Of a stretch of 31,677 bases of DNA, positions 22,224 to 30,847 are shown piece after piece. The position numbers and the translations under genes are program-made. The notes under the pieces were generated by a model. It made no database searches. It saw nothing but the letters and a program-made list of their open reading frames with translations, and was not told the DNA's origin. Location: positions 1-31,677 of IMG/VR virus record IMGVR_UViG_3300009428_004250. The stretch is one strand, 5' to 3'. The stretch's first letter is position 1; each line of letters begins with the position of its first letter. This DNA comes from a virus.

Positions 22224-24692
22224 ATGGTAAGATGCTTAGATAATATCAGAAAGGAATCATTGAAACAGGAATTGAAGGAAATCCTAGAGGATTACCTAGA
22301 TCAAACCGGGCTTAAGGGTGATTACGAAACATCGCTTGCATTGAAAGATATTACGCAAGCGGCTAAGGCTCGCCGCATCGCTGAGAAGAAAGCGAACGTA
22401 CAGCACATTTCAAAGATGAATGGTATTCTAGATGATATCGACGCTCATAAAGGCGGGGCGGAATGGGGTGCAACTTCACTAATTGAAACCGATCCTTTCG
22501 GAATTTCAAATAAGAATGGTAACTTCTCGGTAAACAGACAGTCGGCTTCAAGAAAGCTATATTCGTATTCTCCTGAATTGGTAGAAGTAAGAGACACATG
22601 GGTTGGATCGTTCGGCAGAAAAGATTACAAAAATGTAAACGACGAAGTGTTAAAAATCCTAGAAGGATCAGTTTCATCAAACAAAAAAGCTAACGCAATC
22701 GTTAATGGATTTCGAACGATTGCGCCAAAAGCATTAGATGATATGAGAGCGGCAGGTTTGCAGGTAGGTGAAATTAAAGATTACCTACCAAATATAACTG
22801 ATTGGGAACGACTTTATGATGGTCCTTCTATAAAATACACAAGGGAAGAATTCGTTGATGATTGGGCTTCTAGGGTAAACCAAGCTACAACTAATCCCAA
22901 AACAGGAAAGGCGTGGACTGATGATGAACTTAAGTCCGCATTGAGAACATATTATCAAACGCTAATTAATGGCGGAAGAAAGATAGATGATAGTTCGTCC
23001 GGTCAATTTGGCGGCGGATTGCAGGTTGCTCACGGACATAGCAGATTGTTTAACTTCAATAGTGCGTCTGATTATGCATGGCTTATGAGAAAGTACGGTA
23101 GCGAAGACGTAACCGGTGGATTGTTAAGTTACTTTGATAGAGTCGCGTCGGATATTGCGGAAGTGAAGACGTTCGGGCCACGTCCAGAAGCTATGAGACG
23201 TTCAATTAAGAAACATCTAATGGATAAGAATAAGCCAAGTGCCGCTGATAAGTTTGATGATATGTGGGGAATTGCGATAGGAGCTAATGGCGCTAGACCG
23301 GATAGACGAAATGTCGCCGCGTTTATGAGTGCGGCTAGATCGGTTGCCAGTGCGGTTCAATTACCTAGAGCGGTAATATCCTCATTCTATGGTGATCCTA
23401 AAAACGTTTTCATTAAATCAATGAGCAATGATAATAGCTTTTTGCGTTGGATCGATATGAGGTTGAAAGCTGGCGGGAATAGCGATGAAATGTTGGAGTT
23501 CCTACGGCAGCAAATGATCGTAGCTGATAGTTCATTCAATTCCGCTTCAAATACGATGGCTAGAGTTGGGCAGACTTCCGAATACATGAAAACAAAAGCG
23601 GGAAGATGGGCGTCGGATATTATGAATTGGTCTGGAATGTCCAGCACTACGGAAGCGGCAAGACAGTCTTATGAATTGTCATTGCAAGATTTGTTGGGAA
23701 ACAATCTAGGTAAGTCATTTGACGAATTGCCCGGCAATCTTAGGGACAGATTGTCAGAGTGGGGAGTGGTGGCGGATGAATGGAATTCAATAAGAGGAAG
23801 CGTAGGAGTTAGGGAATTTGGCGGAACATTCATAACTTATAAACCAATCGATATAGAAAACTTATACAAAATAAATCCCGACATAGCGGAAAAGATAATG
23901 CGGTTCACCGTTGGAGAATCGCGCCAAACTGTGATTGTACATAATGTTAGGGCTGAGAGTTTCCTAAATCGCGGGCAGAAGGGCGGCACCGTTTCGGGAG
24001 AATTCTGGCGTTCAACGTCTCAATACATGATGTTTCCCGCCGCAAGCTGGTATTCGTTATGGCGTCCAATGTTCAATAAGTCATATCAAGGAATTACGAA
24101 AGGTAAGATGATTGCGACTGCACTTGCTGGCGCGGTTGTAATGGGTGCGGTAGACATATGGACTAGACAAATACTATCAGGATCGACGCCACAATCATTG
24201 TTCGATGAAGAAGGAAACATTGATATAGACTTTCTTTTTCAGGCAGGGCTAAGACAAGATATGATTCCGGTATGGGGTACGCTTCTATTTCATTTTGGTG
24301 GGATAAAGTCACTTCAACAACTAGCGGGAATTGTGGAGGGGGAAACAGAATGGGGAGACTTGCAAACTCAATATGAATCATTCGCTCGTCTCACGCCTGT
24401 AACTTCCTTGGTTTACGATATTGGCGGGAAGACATTGGAGCCGCTGCAAGATGCAATTAGGGGGGAGGATATCGCCGCATCGAGCGGAAGAGCGTTGCGA
24501 GCCTGGGTTGATCTAGCCGGTTCAAGAGTAGGTGCGAACCTTTGGTATACGCAAATGGCGTGGCGTGGGCTGATTCTCGACAATCTGGAATCCGCTTTCG
24601 ACTCAGATGAATTCGAAAGACGCCAGGACGTGAGAAGACGCTATATGCGGGAAGAAGGAAGAGAGCCGTTAAGTGATTTCTTGTTTGAATGA
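22224..24692 (+). CDS. Large virion core protein, C-terminal part of gp16-like region
   Basis: An 822-residue, mostly helical protein. It opens with a lysine- and glutamate-rich helix (RKESLKQELKEILEDYLDQT) and has a membrane-prone segment near the end (KMIATALAGAVVMGAVDIWT). Patterns such as FDDMWGIAIGANGARPDRRN, ARSVASAVQLPRAVISSFYG and YMMFPAASWYSLWRPMFNKS are as seen in the C-terminal halves of large podovirus ejection proteins. The ATG follows an in-frame TGA directly and only weak GGAAA precedes it. The frame differs from the upstream gene, with 14 bases between them. The last 200 bases are GC-rich. Confidence 0.7.
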   Translation: MVRCLDNIRKESLKQELKEILEDYLDQTGLKGDYETSLALKDITQAAKARRIAEKKANVQHISKMNGILDDIDAHKGGAEWGATSLIETDPFGISNKNGNFSVNRQSASRKLYSYSPELVEVRDTWVGSFGRKDYKNVNDEVLKILEGSVSSNKKANAIVNGFRTIAPKALDDMRAAGLQVGEIKDYLPNITDWERLYDGPSIKYTREEFVDDWASRVNQATTNPKTGKAWTDDELKSALRTYYQTLINGGRKIDDSSSGQFGGGLQVAHGHSRLFNFNSASDYAWLMRKYGSEDVTGGLLSYFDRVASDIAEVKTFGPRPEAMRRSIKKHLMDKNKPSAADKFDDMWGIAIGANGARPDRRNVAAFMSAARSVASAVQLPRAVISSFYGDPKNVFIKSMSNDNSFLRWIDMRLKAGGNSDEMLEFLRQQMIVADSSFNSASNTMARVGQTSEYMKTKAGRWASDIMNWSGMSSTTEAARQSYELSLQDLLGNNLGKSFDELPGNLRDRLSEWGVVADEWNSIRGSVGVREFGGTFITYKPIDIENLYKINPDIAEKIMRFTVGESRQTVIVHNVRAESFLNRGQKGGTVSGEFWRSTSQYMMFPAASWYSLWRPMFNKSYQGITKGKMIATALAGAVVMGAVDIWTRQILSGSTPQSLFDEEGNIDIDFLFQAGLRQDMIPVWGTLLFHFGGIKSLQQLAGIVEGETEWGDLQTQYESFARLTPVTSLVYDIGGKTLEPLQDAIRGEDIAASSGRALRAWVDLAGSRVGANLWYTQMAWRGLILDNLESAFDSDEFERRQDVRRRYMREEGREPLSDFLFE

Positions 24693-24723
24693 TAAATAGT
24701 TAAAAGATTGAGAGGCAAGTTAT

Positions 24724-27700
24724 GTGGCTATAAACAATTATCCAACTCGTGTGCAATTCATAAGTTCCGGGCAAGACTCGTTTACGTTCCCATTCGAGAT
24801 TTTCGAGAAGGACGACATAGTAGTTTATGTGAATAATGAACTTAAAGTTAGAGGAACCGATTATAGCGTATCGGGCGAAGGTGTCAGTACGGGAGGAACC
24901 GTTGACTTCCTTACCGATCATGAACCTAACGCCGGTGACGTTTTAGTTATATTTCGTAGCGTTCCTAATGAAAGAGAAATTGATTACCAATCTCAGGGTT
25001 CATTCAGAGCAATCAACGTCAATGAAGATATGGATAGGATTTGGGCGAAACTACAGGAACATGATAGAGATTTAGATAGAACGTTGCATCTACCTGTAAC
25101 AGAAACAAGTGCCTCGCTAGAGTTGCCAGAAGACAGACGTAATAAGGTATTAGGATTTGATGATGACAGTGACGTAAAGCTTTACACTCCATACATAAGC
25201 GAGAACGGGAGCAACTTTAGATTACAGTTCGATACTATAAGCGACATGCTAGATGCCAGTGAATTAAATATTGAAGGCGATGTTGTATATGTGAAAGGTT
25301 ATCATGCGGCTGGCGATGGTGGCGGCGGTACGTTTATCAGATTAGATAATGACTTTGAACATATTCATGATGGCGGAATGATATTCAGATTTGCCGGATC
25401 GGATAACGTTTGGAAGAGAATTGTAGATCAAGCAAGCGATATTGATATCCGTTGGTTTGGTGCTAGACCTATTGAAAACTATAATGAAGGCAATGAAGTA
25501 GCCCATTGGATCAATGAAGCGGTAGAGAATGCAGGTAGATATTTGCACACTCCCGGTACATCGCGATATGGCTACGGTTGCATTTATGTACCTCCCGGTA
25601 ATTGGGCTATCCAATCTCCTACCGTACCCGGAACGGCGGGCATTATAATTCCTAGAACTGTCTCAATGCGATGTGACGGACGAATGATAGCCTATGGTGA
25701 AGCTGATGAACATTATCCAGCTATTCAAATTGGTACGCCAGCAAGTTCCGATAGCACTCACGTTGGTTCGGTATCTCGTCAAAAATATGACATTAATGTA
25801 TGGAGAAAGATTTCATCTAATCGTTCGGATAGATTGGTGTCAGATGGCGGTAGTTCGCCACATTGGGAAAAGATAAAGAATTGTGGCGTATTGCAATACG
25901 GCGGAAGATTCTGTGACGTAACAATGGGTTATGCAGAGAATTTCACTATTGGTTGGTGGATAAAGTCAGAAAGCAATGCAACAGTATTCGCATATAGCCG
26001 AGTAGAGATAGAGCAAATCAGAAACAACTATCTTAATCTTGCTATGACGGCTTCACAAAATGCCTTCATATACGCAACTGCTAGATTTGATGACCATGAT
26101 ACAACGCCAGTAACACAGGCGGGAAGAACATTAATCATTTCAGGAACTACCTGTACATTTGATTCAGGAGTAACATTACAGGCGGTAGTTGATAAAATCA
26201 ATACAACGGCAGGTTTTGTATCTAATAGTATTTGGGCAGATATGATGCGTGATCCAGCCGGAGGATACTATTTGAGAATTCAACGACATGACGCAACAAT
26301 GAGCGTTAGCGGTACCGCTATAGCTGATTTGGGTATCACTTCTGGAACAAAGAGTAAAAGTGATGGATGGTGTAATCAAAATCACATACAGGGGGGTTCT
26401 CTTCAAAACTCTGGTTCATGGGCAAATGGTACCCATAACAGATACGGTGTATTACTAGCTCAGACGGGATCAGGTTTTACACCGAACAACAATGTGTTTA
26501 AGAACGTAGCATTCGAATTACAACCCGGTGGAGACAATTCTACATCTTTCGGTATCATATTTGAAAATGCGACATTCAACCGAGTGGAGAATATGCGTAA
26601 TGAATTTACTGATTATGCATGTAACTTTACAAGAGGTTCATACTTCAACAGGGTTGATGTTCTATGGAATTCCAGTCGCCAATTCTTAAATGAATCTGGA
26701 AATGCAGGAAATTATGTGTACGATCAATCATCATGGGGACATGAAGGTGTCGGTAGTTCATGGAATTCTGGTTCTTTAGCAAAGCGAGCAGCTAATTATG
26801 GGACAGGTGGATTCATTTATATTCCTGGAATGTTCACTGTAACTTCTTCTAATGATACTTTGGGAAGTGCAACCAATAATATTACCGTAAATGGTGATTG
26901 GATTGAAATGAGTACTACAAGAGGAATAGGTGTTCGTCTTGATACGTCCGTAACAAAACGTTTTTATGTAACTCTGAATGTTGCATTAGATCAATATGAT
27001 GCAGGTAGATGTTATATTGGTGTTCGTCCTCGCGATGCGGCAGGTAACAGTTTAACAACTACAACTCCTGCTAATGAATACGTAACAGGTGACGTTAGAA
27101 GTAATTGGGCTTGGTTCGGTAGTTCCTATTTCGGGGGTATTTACAGAACAGGCGGTGCGAGTTTCACGGGACAAGTATTTGAAGTAACTGATGACGTTAA
27201 ATCAGTAGATGTTATGATCATTGGTAATACGACTGGTAGGGTTTATGGATCAACAGAAGTTTCATCGCCTACTTCTACTATTACTGTAAGCGGTAGAACG
27301 ATAGAGTTGAATTCCATAATGTGTACCGTAGTGGGTACTACATTACAGGACGTGATTGATTCTATCAATAATACCGTAGGAATATCGGCGGCAAGTATTA
27401 CTGCTAGTGCTAGAAGAATTGCGGCTAATCGATACACCTTATCTCTTGAAAGAGGCACAGGCGGTATAATTGTTGGAAGTGGAACAGCATTAGCAAATCT
27501 TGGAATAACAGCAGCGACGTATTCAACGCCAGCTAGAGTAAAATCGTTTGGTATTAAGCAAACGAAAGGTAGTTCGGCACCAATTTCTGTATCTTCACCA
27601 TTATCAACTCCTGACACTACGTTTGATGGGAGAAGAATGACGAATGCAGTTATCGCTACTGATATCGGTAAAACGTATGTAGTTGGCGATGTAATGTGGA

Positions 27701-28038
27701 ATATCGCACCTAGTGCGGGTTCTCCAACAGGATGGGTTTGTGTTACAGCCGGAATGCCTGGAACGTGGGCAGCTTTTGGTGCATTGCCGTTAACAGCGTC
27801 AACAACATTTAATCCGGGTTCTATTGCGGTGGGTGCTTCTGAATCTACTACAGTCACTTTAACAGGTGCAGCTTTAGGCGATTATGTAGAAGTTTCATTC
27901 TCTCAGAATCTTGATGGGGTAACGATATCGGGATATGTTTCTTCTACAAATACCGTAACTGTTTTGTTCACAAATCATGGAACGGTAGATAAAGATTTAG
28001 CATCTGGCACACTCAGAGCTAGAATTACAAAGTATTAA
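24724..28038 (+). CDS. Tail spike/fibre with T7 gp17-type anchor and hook-IN-like repeats
   Basis: This 1104-residue protein starts with the T7 tail-fibre anchor domain (YPTRVQFISSGQDSFTFPFE, then VNNELKVRGTDYSV, RAINVNEDMDRIWAKLQEHD). A pectate-lyase-like start of a beta-helix follows (WFGARPIENYNEGNEVAHWI, IYVPPGNWAI) and a long beta-rich body. Two segments, about 464-543 and 848-930, resemble each other and the flagellin hook-IN motif (I-I-S-G-T...TLQAVVDKINTT...IADLGITSGT; ITVSGRTI...TLQDVIDSINNT...LANLGITAAT). The C-terminus (about 1025-1104) looks like a beta-sandwich receptor knob. The start is GTG with GAGAGG 8 bases upstream. It binds and perhaps degrades a host surface glycan. Confidence 0.85.
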   Translation: MAINNYPTRVQFISSGQDSFTFPFEIFEKDDIVVYVNNELKVRGTDYSVSGEGVSTGGTVDFLTDHEPNAGDVLVIFRSVPNEREIDYQSQGSFRAINVNEDMDRIWAKLQEHDRDLDRTLHLPVTETSASLELPEDRRNKVLGFDDDSDVKLYTPYISENGSNFRLQFDTISDMLDASELNIEGDVVYVKGYHAAGDGGGGTFIRLDNDFEHIHDGGMIFRFAGSDNVWKRIVDQASDIDIRWFGARPIENYNEGNEVAHWINEAVENAGRYLHTPGTSRYGYGCIYVPPGNWAIQSPTVPGTAGIIIPRTVSMRCDGRMIAYGEADEHYPAIQIGTPASSDSTHVGSVSRQKYDINVWRKISSNRSDRLVSDGGSSPHWEKIKNCGVLQYGGRFCDVTMGYAENFTIGWWIKSESNATVFAYSRVEIEQIRNNYLNLAMTASQNAFIYATARFDDHDTTPVTQAGRTLIISGTTCTFDSGVTLQAVVDKINTTAGFVSNSIWADMMRDPAGGYYLRIQRHDATMSVSGTAIADLGITSGTKSKSDGWCNQNHIQGGSLQNSGSWANGTHNRYGVLLAQTGSGFTPNNNVFKNVAFELQPGGDNSTSFGIIFENATFNRVENMRNEFTDYACNFTRGSYFNRVDVLWNSSRQFLNESGNAGNYVYDQSSWGHEGVGSSWNSGSLAKRAANYGTGGFIYIPGMFTVTSSNDTLGSATNNITVNGDWIEMSTTRGIGVRLDTSVTKRFYVTLNVALDQYDAGRCYIGVRPRDAAGNSLTTTTPANEYVTGDVRSNWAWFGSSYFGGIYRTGGASFTGQVFEVTDDVKSVDVMIIGNTTGRVYGSTEVSSPTSTITVSGRTIELNSIMCTVVGTTLQDVIDSINNTVGISAASITASARRIAANRYTLSLERGTGGIIVGSGTALANLGITAATYSTPARVKSFGIKQTKGSSAPISVSSPLSTPDTTFDGRRMTNAVIATDIGKTYVVGDVMWNIAPSAGSPTGWVCVTAGMPGTWAAFGALPLTASTTFNPGSIAVGASESTTVTLTGAALGDYVEVSFSQNLDGVTISGYVSSTNTVTVLFTNHGTVDKDLASGTLRARITKY

Positions 28039-28050
28039 GGAATTAAACGA

Positions 28051-28365
28051 ATGGCATTAATCATTACATATGAAACAGAAAGCGGGTTATCGGTTACAGG
28101 CTCATACTGGCGTATCTCGTCTATGCGAATGGATTTCCCTACCGAAGACGTAGCGCCAGCAATCAGCACGATCCTTCAAGGGTACGTGTCAGCCGCAGCT
28201 AGAGCGGATGGGAAACCGCCTATGGAGAGTATCGAGACGTTCATACCGATGGCGGATATGTTGGCACTAGCTGCGCAAGCGGACAGCTACACCGATCTTA
28301 GAGCCGCTGCATACGCCTGGGTGAAGGCGAACCATCCTGCATTCTCAGGCGCGGTTGACGTGTAA
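28051..28365 (+). CDS. Spike-adjacent hypothetical protein
   Basis: A 104-residue soluble protein (MALIITYETESGLSVTGSYW...) with a beta-rich first half and helical end (ADMLALAAQADSYTDLRAAA, YAWVKANHPAFSGAVDV). Small proteins with such a start and a '...YAWVK...F..A..V' end commonly follow spike genes in podoviruses, perhaps as fibre-associated or assembly proteins. It follows the spike by 12 bases. It lies in a GC-rich island with one CCTGGG. Confidence 0.55.
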   Translation: MALIITYETESGLSVTGSYWRISSMRMDFPTEDVAPAISTILQGYVSAAARADGKPPMESIETFIPMADMLALAAQADSYTDLRAAAYAWVKANHPAFSGAVDV

Positions 28366-28422
28366 GGGGAGCGATCCTAGCTACCGATAGGCTCCCATCG
28401 CCTCTCGTCTCGCGAAGAACAT

Positions 28423-28560
28423 ATGACGCAATCGGAACGGGCAATTGTTGCCCTTCTGACTCTCGTCCAGGCTCGCGATATCGCTCATACGATCATCGAG
28501 ACAGCCGCTCCCATCTTCAACCTGGGGAGGCTGTTGGCGTCATCGATCCTGGGAAGCTAG
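28423..28560 (+). CDS. 45-residue hypothetical peptide
   Basis: The frame encodes MTQSERAIVALLTLVQARDI, then AHTIIETAAPIFNLGRLLAS and SILGS, an amphipathic to hydrophobic helical peptide with few charges. Only weak GAAG lies before the ATG, and the sequence contains two CCTGGG motifs, so coding status is uncertain. A membrane-active peptide in the lysis-gene position after the spike is possible. Confidence 0.35.
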   Translation: MTQSERAIVALLTLVQARDIAHTIIETAAPIFNLGRLLASSILGS

Positions 28561-28561
28561 A

Positions 28562-28596
28562 GACAAAAAGAGAGGGGAGCCGTGATAGCTCCCCTC
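28562..28596 (-). terminator. Intrinsic terminator between convergent genes
   Basis: A perfect 9-bp stem (GAGGGGAGC / GCTCCCCTC) with a 7-base loop is followed on the minus strand by TCTTTTTG. It ends the minus-strand terminase/DUF6641 transcript and, less strongly (ATTCTTGTG), the plus-strand spike transcript. Confidence 0.8.
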
Positions 28597-28624
28597 ATTC
28601 TTGTGTCCGGTAGGGAAGGGGAGG

Positions 28625-29062
28625 CTATGCAGCCTTCTTCCGCCCCGTCCTGCCCTTCAGCCGGGCACCGATAGCGTCGGCAGCTTCGATGATGGGTTGC
28701 CGCAGTTCGTTATCCGCCGCGTTCCTGATGGCTTCAAACGCCTGTTTCACGTTCTCCAGCGTCGGGCCAGCTTCGACGGTGCCGCGACCATCGATCAGAA
28801 GGTTCGTGTTGCCGTACTTCAGGTTCACGTACCAGACGCCTCCCTTGCGGAAGTAGGCAAGCCTGGGCTTCCTGCCCTTGTCCGTCATCGGGAGCGGCTT
28901 ACCGGCCAACTCCATTTCGACAAACTCCAGTTGCTTTTCGATTCCGCCTTTGAAGTTGGCGATAGGGTCTTTCGTAACCGCTGCATTCCCTATCGGCTTC
29001 GCCTCGCTTACCAGTTTGAAACCGGCAAGCATGGGCTGCGAGGAAGCGGGAGCCTTAGCCAT
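28625..29062 (-). CDS. DUF6641-like protein
   Basis: The 145-residue product begins with LAGFKLVSEA and has a core YFRKGGVWYVNLKYGNTNLLID. A helix with the pattern TLENVKQAFEAIRNAADNEL follows, and the protein ends in a basic tail (ARLKGRTGRKKAA). As I recall, this matches the DUF6641 family, found in phages and plasmids of alphaproteobacteria, with no known function. The basic tail suggests nucleic-acid contact. It lies downstream of the large terminase in the same direction with an 83-base gap, and GGAAGG precedes its ATG by 8 bases. It is GC-rich compared with the terminase. Confidence 0.6.
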   Translation of the reverse strand: MAKAPASSQPMLAGFKLVSEAKPIGNAAVTKDPIANFKGGIEKQLEFVEMELAGKPLPMTDKGRKPRLAYFRKGGVWYVNLKYGNTNLLIDGRGTVEAGPTLENVKQAFEAIRNAADNELRQPIIEAADAIGARLKGRTGRKKAA

Positions 29063-29145
29063 AACCGAAACCTTCCATATGAGAGATACCGAAAGCCGAT
29101 AATGGGAATCTTTCGGAACGTGTCAACGGTTTTAAAATCGGATCA

Positions 29146-30684
29146 TTAGCGGCTCATACGATAGCGGTTGATAACCGATACCTTGGGCCTTCCGAATGAT
29201 GAATGAGGCATCGTAAGGGGCTTGTCGGATTTCCCGATATTTTTGAAACCGGGAAGTTTCAAGATAGCCGCTGATACAGCGTCTAAGGTGTCGTCATGCT
29301 TACCGCCAGGATGATGGCGCATTTCGGTTTGGAATGGCCCGGTTGCAATGCGGTTGTGAACGTAGAGACGGCCAAACCTCAATAGCGGTTCTAAGGTGTC
29401 TGAAATCAAACGGCTCTTGTTGCCGGTTCTTGTGTCAGGTTTCACCTTGATATGATAGCCAGCGTTCTTAACAAACGTTCTGAAATGAGAAGGCAAGGTT
29501 TTTGCAAAGTTATCTTCTATGTAGATTTCATTGCACTTGAACCGCCTGAGATTAAAAAGGGCTTCCTTCATCTGGTTTTCAAACGGATCATCTAATCTCT
29601 TATCTGCAAAACACAAAACGCAAACATCTAGAACGTATATCTCATTGGTATCAGTGATTGCTACTATAGCTAAAACTGAGTTATCGCCAAATTTTGAGCC
29701 AAGGGCCGGGTCCCAGTACGAGGTAAGTTTTCTAACACTCTTGCCGTCAATAGAGAATGCAGCCTGCCCATTACTCTTAAACTTGAAATTATCGACTTCC
29801 AATTCTGCATTATAGAACTTAAGAAATCTCGGTTCTAACATAGCCTCGACTGTGCTTGTGGGCTGCATCAGATATTGAGACAGGAAATAACCCGGTTTGT
29901 TTTCAGTGAACTTGGTTTCTAAATCATCCAAGCCAACCATTTCGGGCCATGCCGCTTCGCCTGGATCAGCGGTCAAATCGCCGGCAAGCCATTCCTGAGA
30001 GGGTGGACGATTGTAAGCGGTTTCTACATGCCAATGATATTTTTTGGATTCCGTATTGAGTCCGTTAAGTAACCCTTGTTCATGATGATATGTTCCAACG
30101 ATAAGAAATCTAGAGTTAGAAACAGGGTGTAGTTCTTCGAATTGCTCCTTAAGTCTCTCGCGTTTGGCGTCGGAATCAACGTTCTTACGAATTTCTACGT
30201 CATCGATTGCGCATAAATCATAATGGTGTCCAGTTAGACCGGAAGCGATTGACTTAACAGAAACGCTTGGTGCCATGCCGTGACCGGAACGGATGACAGT
30301 AAAAGTATTAGCTTTCCAAGGATCACCGCCGCCTCGCTTCTTCGGTGCAAGGTGACTTGTTAGAGGATGGTTGACGATAACTGTTCTAATGAAGACGGAT
30401 CGTGTAGTAGCTAGGTCGTCATTCGCACTCACTACACCGCATGTAAAGTTCGGATTGAGATATAATCGCCAAGCTATGTAAAGAGATAATAGGTAGCTCT
30501 TACCTGCATTTCGAAAAGCCAATATTACTCGCATCGGCTTATGTTCGGTTGTCTCGATAAAATCAATAATGCGTCTATGAACGTCCGGTATGTCGGCTCG
30601 CTTAGGGTCGCCTGATTTCTCAGCTTCTACAAGGTTCCACAGTTGAACGAATTCTAGGAATGTTGCGGGTGTTTCTTCATTCAT
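29146..30684 (-). CDS. Large terminase subunit (T7 gp19-like)
   Basis: The 512-residue product has an ATPase with Walker A-like LAFRNAGKS (55-63) and Walker B LCAIDDVE (157-164). An RNase-H-like nuclease follows, with YWDPALGSKFGDNSVLAIVA, IYIEDNFAK and GGKHDDTLDAVSAAIL. T7 gp19 is 586 residues. The protein cuts concatemeric DNA and drives it into the prohead through the portal. The start at 30684 has AAAGG just upstream and overlaps another frame; a longer version would start 7 codons earlier without a good ribosome site. Confidence 0.92.
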   Translation of the reverse strand: MNEETPATFLEFVQLWNLVEAEKSGDPKRADIPDVHRRIIDFIETTEHKPMRVILAFRNAGKSYLLSLYIAWRLYLNPNFTCGVVSANDDLATTRSVFIRTVIVNHPLTSHLAPKKRGGGDPWKANTFTVIRSGHGMAPSVSVKSIASGLTGHHYDLCAIDDVEIRKNVDSDAKRERLKEQFEELHPVSNSRFLIVGTYHHEQGLLNGLNTESKKYHWHVETAYNRPPSQEWLAGDLTADPGEAAWPEMVGLDDLETKFTENKPGYFLSQYLMQPTSTVEAMLEPRFLKFYNAELEVDNFKFKSNGQAAFSIDGKSVRKLTSYWDPALGSKFGDNSVLAIVAITDTNEIYVLDVCVLCFADKRLDDPFENQMKEALFNLRRFKCNEIYIEDNFAKTLPSHFRTFVKNAGYHIKVKPDTRTGNKSRLISDTLEPLLRFGRLYVHNRIATGPFQTEMRHHPGGKHDDTLDAVSAAILKLPGFKNIGKSDKPLTMPHSSFGRPKVSVINRYRMSR

Positions 30685-30847
30685 TAGCCTTTCTCTGTTG
30701 TTCAATCATTTTCTTTTTCAATATGGATTTTGTTTCATCGCTGATATTCAGATGCTTTAGAAATTCGCCTTTCTTCGGCTTACTCGTCGTCTCCGCTTCC
30801 GCTATCTTCTTCGCTATCTTCGTCTTTAACATCTTCGCTGTAGTCAT
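30677..30847 (-). CDS. 56-residue basic overlapping frame between terminase genes
   Basis: In a frame different from both terminase genes runs MTTAKMLKTKIAKKIAEAET, then TSKPKKGEFLKHLNISDETK and SILKKKMIEQQRKANE. It overlaps the last 68 bases of the upstream gene and the first 8 of the large terminase. AGGAA lies about 10 bases before its ATG. It fills the gap that otherwise lies between the two terminase genes and is coupled to the large terminase start. The product is basic, while the overlapping tail of the upstream gene is acidic. Real, or a +1 frameshift product of the upstream gene, or chance. Confidence 0.4.
   Translation of the reverse strand: MTTAKMLKTKIAKKIAEAETTSKPKKGEFLKHLNISDETKSILKKKMIEQQRKANE

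Larger units (their letters stand above)
775..28867 (+). repeat. Dispersed one-orientation CCTGGG motif, 20 copies
   Basis: CCTGGG was found by eye starting at 775, 959, 2563, 2961, 3009, 6621, 8622, 11099, 11302, 11476, 11553, 12644, 13961, 21009, 21093, 24502, 28316, 28521, 28548 and 28862. Twelve copies are preceded by G, and four share GCCTGGGCAT. I found no CCCAGG on the same strand. Copies lie in minus-strand genes, plus-strand genes and the non-coding region, so coding direction does not explain the bias. Confidence 0.75.

Noticed and set aside
22180-22230. Programmed ribosomal frameshift joining the two gp16-like frames
   Set aside because: No slippery heptamer is seen, and the second frame is closed by a TGA directly before its ATG, so a simple shift could not fuse them.
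27243-27857. 204-residue minus-strand frame within the spike gene
   Set aside because: It is antisense to the well-supported spike coding sequence, rich in P, V and T as expected for a reverse reading of beta-rich codons, with no ribosome site or motif.
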